Shown: positions 37,597-42,037 of the stretch, piece after piece
Layout of the letters: each line of letters opens with the position of its first letter
Numbering within the stretch: the stretch's first letter is position 1
Source: a virus
Length of the DNA stretch: 42,037 nt
Reading direction: 5' to 3' (one strand)
Virus record (IMG/VR): IMGVR_UViG_3300044679_000022
Location: 1 to 42,037 of that record
The notes under the pieces: generated by a model
What the model was told of the DNA's origin: nothing
The model's input: the letters and a program-made list of their open reading frames with translations, nothing else
Database searches by the model: none
Position numbers and translations under genes: made by a program

Positions 37597-39512
37597 AAGT
37601 CCATCTCCGCCATCTCCCGCTCCCGGTTCTTCATCGTCCTGGCCCGCCGCCGATACGCCGCCGTGCCTGGGAGTATCCGCTCCCCCGGCGCACCGCTGCC
37701 CCATTCCTTCCGCCCCAGCACGGCCAGGGCGTCGGCGATGACGTGATCCCCGTGCAGGCCGCGTCCGCCGCCAAGTTCGCTTGACGCCTCGGTCGGCGAC
37801 TCGATCCGGCCCTCCTCATTAAAGGTGTACTTCTTGGCCTGCTCGATCGCTTCTTCGCAGGGGTTAATAAGCGATGGCGCCGTGGTGGCGTTGGGGATTT
37901 TCAGGGCTTGGCGGTACTCGCCCAGCAGCAGCGCCTTGCTGCCGTCGCGGCTATTTCCGCCCCCGCTGCTGTACCATCCCCACTTGCGGGTTTTCTTGCG
38001 GGTACGCTCGTCCTCAACGTACTGGTGATACATCCGCTGATAGCCGAGGAACTGGAGACGCTTGCCAAAGCGGGCGCCGCAGCCGCCGTTCTTCTCGAAT
38101 ATCACCAGCGGCAGTCCGTGCAGTCCGCCCACCCACATGGCCATGAACGCGATGATGTCGGCCATGCGCTCCGGGATCGTGTAAGCGTCCGCAAACTTGG
38201 CCACGATCATGCCCAGGTTTACCGACGTAATATCAAACACCGCCTCCCCATAGCCGACCCCCTCGGAGGGATCGCCGCTAATGACATACTTGTCGTCCTG
38301 AGGAAGGCGGCGCAGCCCGGTCATCCGGCACTCGGCCAGGGGAATCCAAAACCGCCACGGATTCACCAGTGAGTTGGCAATCAACGTGGCGGCCTTGGGA
38401 TCGCGGGCGCGGATCATGGCTTGCAGGCGATGATCCTCCACCGGCGGAATGTGCAGATTGGCTTTGAACAGAGGCTCGCGGCAGAACCTCTGGCGGTGCT
38501 GCTCAAGCTCGGCCACGTCAAAGAACAGATCGCCGGCCGCATCGTCATCCATGTCCAGATTCATCGCCACGTCCTTGGCGGATCGGCGAGCGACCTGGAG
38601 GGAGTACCAGGCCGAGGTGTGGACCATCACCTTTTTGATCGGGTCGAGGACTTCGGTTGCGCCGCGTCCTTTTTGGGGATGAAGCCACCACGGTAGCGTA
38701 ATGACCTTTCCGCGGCGTCGGCCAGTTTCAAAATCAATTCTAATTCGCTTGTAGTGAGTGTTGGGTCCGTTAGGCGTTGAATTAAAAATTCGACACGCCG
38801 TTGTATCTGCTGTAGCTGAGTCGAGGCTCTCAAGCGAATCCACTCTGGCGGCTTCATCGACATGGATAGCCGTTTTTCGAGATGCTTGACCAGCGTTCCC
38901 GGTCGTAGACTCTCCCACGATGACGCATCCGTTTTCATTGTTCTCCAAAATCCCCCAGCGGTCCTTGATCTTCCTTGGCCGCAGCCATTCCGGCTGCCAT
39001 CGCAGCAGATATCGGTGCTTCTCAAAGAGGCTGTCCATGTCGCCTTTTTTGTCCACCAAATCTTCCTTGCGGCTGATGTGCATGAAGGTGGTATTGGGCC
39101 GGAACTGCCAGAACCATTGGAACAATCCCACCACGATCCAGCTTGCCCCCATGTCGCGGCTCTTGCGCACACAGGCGTCAACGCCATTGACGATGCAATC
39201 GTACAAATCCTTGATCGCCGCTACCTGACAGTGCCAGGGAATGAACGGCACGTTTGCCGCCGGCCCCATGACGGCGTGTTCCTCGCCGTGATTGTCCACC
39301 CACTTTTGGTGATAGGTCAGGCACGCGAAGGAGATGAACCAGACCGGCGACTCGGCACAGGCATTCTTGAGCGAGCGGCGGCGCGATTCGCTGGGGGCGG
39401 ATTCCTTGAGCAGGCTTTGCCGCCAGCGAATATTGCCCATCGGATCACAGGGAATGGCCAGCCCCGTGAACGGGTCGGTGATGGTGGAGGATAAGACGAG
39501 CTTGTCGGTCAT
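37593..39512 (-). CDS. terL: Terminase large subunit (639 aa)
   Basis: It drives ATP-dependent DNA packaging and cuts the genome. The N-terminal ATPase shows RKSRDMGASW as a Walker A-type motif and AIHVDEAARVD as Walker B with its catalytic acidic residues. The C-terminal nuclease domain shows VISGDPSEGVGYGEAVF and HGDHVIADALAVL. ATG 39512 overlaps the stop of the upstream small gene (ATGA). The frame is open far upstream (to 40136), but that part is out-of-frame shadow of other genes. Confidence 0.9.
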   Translation of the reverse strand: MTDKLVLSSTITDPFTGLAIPCDPMGNIRWRQSLLKESAPSESRRRSLKNACAESPVWFISFACLTYHQKWVDNHGEEHAVMGPAANVPFIPWHCQVAAIKDLYDCIVNGVDACVRKSRDMGASWIVVGLFQWFWQFRPNTTFMHISRKEDLVDKKGDMDSLFEKHRYLLRWQPEWLRPRKIKDRWGILENNENGCVIVGESTTGNAGQASRKTAIHVDEAARVDSLESLDSATADTTACRIFNSTPNGPNTHYKRIRIDFETGRRRGKVITLPWWLHPQKGRGATEVLDPIKKVMVHTSAWYSLQVARRSAKDVAMNLDMDDDAAGDLFFDVAELEQHRQRFCREPLFKANLHIPPVEDHRLQAMIRARDPKAATLIANSLVNPWRFWIPLAECRMTGLRRLPQDDKYVISGDPSEGVGYGEAVFDITSVNLGMIVAKFADAYTIPERMADIIAFMAMWVGGLHGLPLVIFEKNGGCGARFGKRLQFLGYQRMYHQYVEDERTRKKTRKWGWYSSGGGNSRDGSKALLLGEYRQALKIPNATTAPSLINPCEEAIEQAKKYTFNEEGRIESPTEASSELGGGRGLHGDHVIADALAVLGRKEWGSGAPGERILPGTAAYRRRARTMKNREREMAEMDL

Positions 39513-39697
39513 CGCCCTGCTGCAACCACCTTTTCCTTGAACTTCCTCGCGTTGATCGCCTGCACCAGCGATTCGCGCTCGATCATCTGCCTGACCCAAT
39601 CGGCAATCGTCGGCGGCCTGCACTGCCTGGCCAGCTTCTCCAGCTTCTTGTGATGCTCCAGGGAGAGCTTCACCTGGATTCGTTTGAGTTGCTTCAT
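39509..39697 (-). CDS. Ribbon-helix-helix-like small protein (62 aa)
   Basis: It begins KQLKRIQVKLSLEHHKKLEK and continues TIADWVRQMIERE, the strand-helix-helix pattern of Arc/CopG-type DNA binders. It is coupled to the terminase gene by ATGA and could be a small terminase (DNA-recognition) subunit or a regulator. ATG 39697 is chosen; there is no clear ribosome site but a promoter-like sequence places the likely transcript start 2 bases upstream. Confidence 0.65.
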   Translation of the reverse strand: MKQLKRIQVKLSLEHHKKLEKLARQCRPPTIADWVRQMIERESLVQAINARKFKEKVVAAGR

Positions 39698-39705
39698 GGC
39701 GGGGC

Positions 39706-39733
39706 ATCTTAGCCAATTTGCTTTGGGCGTCAA
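39706..39733 (-). promoter_or_regulatory. Putative sigma70-type promoter for the packaging operon
   Basis: On the - strand, TTGACG (39733-39728), a 16-base spacer, then TAAGAT (39711-39706). The -35 matches 5 of 6 and the -10 matches 4 of 6 consensus bases. The predicted start is about 39699, only 2 bases before ATG 39697, so the first mRNA could be leaderless. It lies in the divergent gap between the packaging genes and the methyltransferase cassette. Confidence 0.4.
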
Positions 39734-39752
39734 GTGTGTGTACGATGCGGCG

Positions 39753-40334
39753 ATGCCAGACGACATTCACCCACACGGCTATTGGCTGGACGTTGGCCCG
39801 CATTCGGCTTGCCATTCGCATTGGTTTGATCGACCGCTGGCGGATCGCCTGCTGCACATTATTACGCCGGGATCGAGCGTGTGGGACATGGGTTGCGGCG
39901 ATGGCCGGTATGTCAAATTCCTCAACGATCACTCCCGCCATGCCGTTGGCATCGACGGAAATCCCAACGCCGAATACATCCACTCGTGCATGGGCGATGC
40001 CGATCTGGCCGACGTACTGTGCCTGCCCAATCGCGATTGGGTCCTTTCGCTGGAGGTGGGGGAGCACATCCCCAAGGGGCCGGGTGGAATCTGGGAACAG
40101 AATTACATTTACAACCTTCACCGCTCCAACCGCCACGGCATTATCCTCTCATGGGCCATACCGATCCCCGGCCAGGGGCACGGCCACGTCAACGAGCAGC
40201 CCAACAGCTATGTGCGGGAGAAGATTTGCGCCTTGGGCTACACCAATGATCCCGCCGAGGATAATGACGTGCGCAAGTGTGCCGAGAAGGATTGGTTCCG
40301 AAACAGCGTGATGATTTTCAGGAGAATCAAATGA
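39753..40334 (+). CDS. SAM-dependent methyltransferase (193 aa)
   Basis: Motif I is VWDMGCGDG at 43-51 and an acidic motif follows at AVGIDGNPNA, both typical of class I SAM methyltransferases. SLEVGEHIP is the post-motif region. The C-terminal half (IILSWAIPIPGQGHGHVNE) resembles small-molecule or glycan methyltransferases. ATG 39753 has no evident ribosome site. It is divergent from the packaging operon and ends in ATGA with the next methyltransferase. A role in modifying a sugar or lipid is possible. Confidence 0.8.
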   Translation: MPDDIHPHGYWLDVGPHSACHSHWFDRPLADRLLHIITPGSSVWDMGCGDGRYVKFLNDHSRHAVGIDGNPNAEYIHSCMGDADLADVLCLPNRDWVLSLEVGEHIPKGPGGIWEQNYIYNLHRSNRHGIILSWAIPIPGQGHGHVNEQPNSYVREKICALGYTNDPAEDNDVRKCAEKDWFRNSVMIFRRIK

Positions 40335-40882
40335 GCGTGGATGAACTATTCAACCCGGCTGGCGAGCCGGATATGTTTCCAGAGGATCGAAAGCCAGGGC
40401 CTCTGAACGTCGAATTCGGAGCCGGCGGCAATCGGCCTGCCGGCTACATCTGCCATGATATCGAAGTGGATATCACCAAAAAGCTCCCTTACGCCGACAA
40501 CTCGGTGGACAAAATCCGTGCCGAGCATGTCTTTGAGCACATCTCCCCGCCTGACGGGCTGCGGTTCCTTGATGAGTGCATGAGGATTCTCAAGCCAGGC
40601 GGCAAGCTCCGACTGTGCGTTCCGGCAGTGGACCGGATCATGCAGCGTTATTGGTTGGTGGGCGAGGAGGATAACGAAAGGAGAACACACTTGCGGGACA
40701 TCATACTCAACCACGGTCATCTGGCGGTTCACACCCGCATGAGCCTGTCGGCCATGCTGGATGCGGCTGGATTTTCATACACCCATGGCGAGCTTAAACG
40801 TGATGAGAATGACGGTCACTGGAAGGTGATCGGCGAGGAAAAGGATGACATTGAGACGTGCAGAATCGAGGCGATCAAGTGA
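40331..40882 (+). CDS. Methyltransferase type 11-like protein (183 aa)
   Basis: The N-terminal VEFGAGGNRPAGYICHDIEV is a modified SAM-binding loop, followed by LPYADNSVDKIRAEHVFEHI, typical of methyltransferase type 11. A helix with ECMRILKPGGKLRLCVP follows. Its ATG overlaps the previous stop. The pair with the preceding methyltransferase resembles carbohydrate-modifying cassettes, but the acceptor is unknown. Confidence 0.8.
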   Translation: MSVDELFNPAGEPDMFPEDRKPGPLNVEFGAGGNRPAGYICHDIEVDITKKLPYADNSVDKIRAEHVFEHISPPDGLRFLDECMRILKPGGKLRLCVPAVDRIMQRYWLVGEEDNERRTHLRDIILNHGHLAVHTRMSLSAMLDAAGFSYTHGELKRDENDGHWKVIGEEKDDIETCRIEAIK

Positions 40883-41100
40883 GTGAACATTTATTGGTCG
40901 GCTGCCTGACCGTGGGAATATCAATCTCTTCTTACTTCATCGGCCGCCGACATGGCGTGTCGGCGGCCATCAGGCACATCGTCCGCCACACAAAGTTGGT
41001 TCGCATCACGCCAGAGCAGATGCGTGAGCTTGATAAGTTAATGGCGACTGAGCCGGTCCCACAAGGCATTGATGATGAGTCCGGCCACCATGAGAATTAG
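40879..41100 (+). CDS. Small membrane protein (73 aa)
   Basis: It starts with GTG overlapping the stop of the methyltransferase (GTGA). Residues 4-21 (HLLVGCLTVGISISSYFIG) are one hydrophobic segment, followed by a basic region (RRHGVSAAIRHIVRH) and an acidic tail. The last 63 bases run antisense to the opposite-strand holin-like gene. It is a possible membrane anchor for the methyltransferases or a lysis-related peptide. Confidence 0.55.
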   Translation: MSEHLLVGCLTVGISISSYFIGRRHGVSAAIRHIVRHTKLVRITPEQMRELDKLMATEPVPQGIDDESGHHEN

Positions 41101-41265
41101 GCTCACCATCAGGCTGCGGCGAGTGCCGTCAGAGACAGCGCGGGCCTCCTCGATTTTCTCCATCCGGTCAACCCGCACCATCAGCCCCTCCTTGCCGTCG
41201 AGCAGACCCAATATCCGGTCCAGCTTCTCCCCGTGCTCCTGGAGAATGTAGTCGATTGTCTCCAT
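41038..41265 (-). CDS. Holin / XhlA-like membrane protein (75 aa)
   Basis: An N-terminal coiled-coil-like region (DYILQEHGEKLDRIL, then EGLMVRVDRMEKIEEAR) precedes one hydrophobic segment (SLMVSLILMVAGLIINALW), the organisation of haemolysin XhlA-type proteins and some holins. ATG 41265 is chosen; an ATG at 41301 would add 12 polar residues and neither has a ribosome site. It converges with the + strand membrane gene by 63 bases. Confidence 0.55.
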   Translation of the reverse strand: METIDYILQEHGEKLDRILGLLDGKEGLMVRVDRMEKIEEARAVSDGTRRSLMVSLILMVAGLIINALWDRLSRH

Positions 41266-41369
41266 GCTTTTATTTTCGCCGGGGCGGGACGAGTTTGGCA
41301 TGGGGGCAAATATATCAATCCGCTATCGGGCTTTCCAGAACGTCGCCTTAGGCAATCCCCATTAAAAAA

Positions 41370-41391
41370 GCCCCGGCGGGGGGACCGGGGC
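41370..41391 (-). terminator. Rho-independent terminator (- strand)
   Basis: GCCCCGG and CCGGGGC form a perfect 7-bp stem with an 8-base loop. On the - strand it is followed by TTTTTTAAT. It ends the transcript of the 41417-42019 gene and separates it from the holin-like gene. Confidence 0.8.
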
Positions 41392-41416
41392 ACTCAGGGG
41401 AGGGAAAGAGGTCTGT

Positions 41417-42019
41417 TTACGCCACAATGTTCAGGACCAGCGGGAGAACGCTGGAGCCGGCGGAATTGGTGGCGGTGATTACCGTGTCGTTCTTGCCGAT
41501 CGTCGCGGCGGAGGGGTTGCCATTGATCGTCGCCGTGCCGTCGCCGTTGTCGGTGAAGGTCAGGCCCACCGGGAGCGCTCCCGTGGTGATCGCCAGCTTG
41601 GTTCCAGGAGTGGCCGGCGTGGGCGTGGTGGCGATGGTGATCGGAGCGGGCTTGGATACGCTGAAAGTCGCGGGGCTGATTCCGGCGGCAAAGACCGGAG
41701 CGCCGGGGGTGGCCGGGCTGATGCCAACGGAAGCCGCCAGCGAAGCCAGTTGATTGGAGTTGGCCGTCGCGGTGGCAACGGCGGCGTCAAGTGAAGCCTG
41801 ATCGGCCGGCGTCAGGGTGCTGACCGTTGGCACGCCGCCGGTTCCGCCAACGACCGCGTTGGTCAGTGCGGCCAGTGAAGCGGAGTCCTGGGTGTTTACG
41901 GCGACCAGTGATTGAAGGGAGTTGGCCAAAGTTCCGGTGAGTGCGGTAAGAGCCATGATGATTGCCTCGTTCTGCTGGATTATTTTGGCCAGCATGGATT
42001 CAAGTTGTTCATTTGACAC
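41417..42019 (-). CDS. Ig-like virion protein (200 aa), possibly truncated by the window edge
   Basis: Residues 1-100 are helical and Ala/Thr/Ser-rich (ESMLAKIIQQNEAIIMALTAL). The last ~65 residues form a putative-Ig domain (GALPVGLTFTDNGDGTATING, then TVITATNSAGSSVLPLVL) common in virion and surface proteins. The start is GTG 42019, with no ribosome site, and the frame stays open to the end of the window, so the true start may be further upstream. A decoration or neck-whisker role is possible. Confidence 0.65.
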   Translation of the reverse strand: MSNEQLESMLAKIIQQNEAIIMALTALTGTLANSLQSLVAVNTQDSASLAALTNAVVGGTGGVPTVSTLTPADQASLDAAVATATANSNQLASLAASVGISPATPGAPVFAAGISPATFSVSKPAPITIATTPTPATPGTKLAITTGALPVGLTFTDNGDGTATINGNPSAATIGKNDTVITATNSAGSSVLPLVLNIVA

Positions 42020-42037
42020 GCGAGTGATTCTATCGGC

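Noticed and set aside
39513-40136. Upstream extension of the terminase reading frame
   Set aside because: It overlaps the ribbon-helix-helix gene and the divergent methyltransferase; ATG 39512 with an ATGA overlap is the proper start.
1-42037. CRISPR arrays, tRNA genes, insertion sequences and integrase
   Set aside because: I looked for spaced repeats, cloverleaf-like runs, and transposase or recombinase motifs and saw none; the only tandem repeat is the pentapeptide coding region.

Overview
The window looks like a complete or nearly complete genome (42 kb, GC-rich) of a tailed phage with a podovirus-like virion. The evidence is a large terminase, a portal, a zinc-ribbon protein, a scaffold and a major capsid protein in a row, followed by a tail-adaptor-like protein, a very long tail-nozzle-like protein, and a run of proline-, glutamine- and alanine-rich proteins ending in a 1159-residue putative ejection protein. 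There is no sheath, tape measure or baseplate set. No integrase, repressor, tRNA, DNA polymerase or RNA polymerase is visible, so the phage probably relies on host replication and transcription. The host cannot be named from the sequence. Shine-Dalgarno motifs precede many starts, which indicates an ordinary SD-using bacterium, and a heptosyltransferase-like gene weakly hints at a Gram-negative cell wall.

Layout. Positions 119-12474 (+ strand) are the early/replication arm. It holds small proteins, a 50-repeat pentapeptide protein, a small helix-turn-helix-like protein, a Sak4-like AAA ATPase, a DUF3102-like protein, an SF2 (DECH) helicase carrying an intein, a primase/TOPRIM-like protein, a cytosine-C5 methyltransferase, an HNH endonuclease, a 584-base gene-poor stretch, a DUF3820 protein, a PD-(D/E)XK nuclease and small accessory genes. 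Most genes from 2345 to 9197 overlap by ATGA or GTGA and form one tightly coupled operon. Positions 12462-39697 (- strand) are the packaging and virion arm, read right to left. Positions 39753-41100 (+) are a short cassette with two SAM-dependent methyltransferases and a membrane peptide. Positions 41038-42019 (-) hold a holin/XhlA-like membrane protein and an Ig-like virion protein that may continue beyond the window edge.

How it works together. The ATPase, helicase and primase-like genes should handle recombination-driven replication. The terminase and portal package DNA, the virion genes build the particle, and the glycosyltransferases and methyltransferases embedded in the late region probably modify a glycan, the virion or the host surface. 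No recognisable endolysin was found.

The most striking feature is at 5074-6009. An intein sits exactly inside the DECH box of the helicase. Its middle part is a low-complexity linker in the helicase frame, but in the +1 frame it encodes a complete EDxHD/Vsr-like homing endonuclease (about 5351-6001). One DNA segment therefore appears to encode a protein-splicing linker and a separate homing nuclease at the same time.
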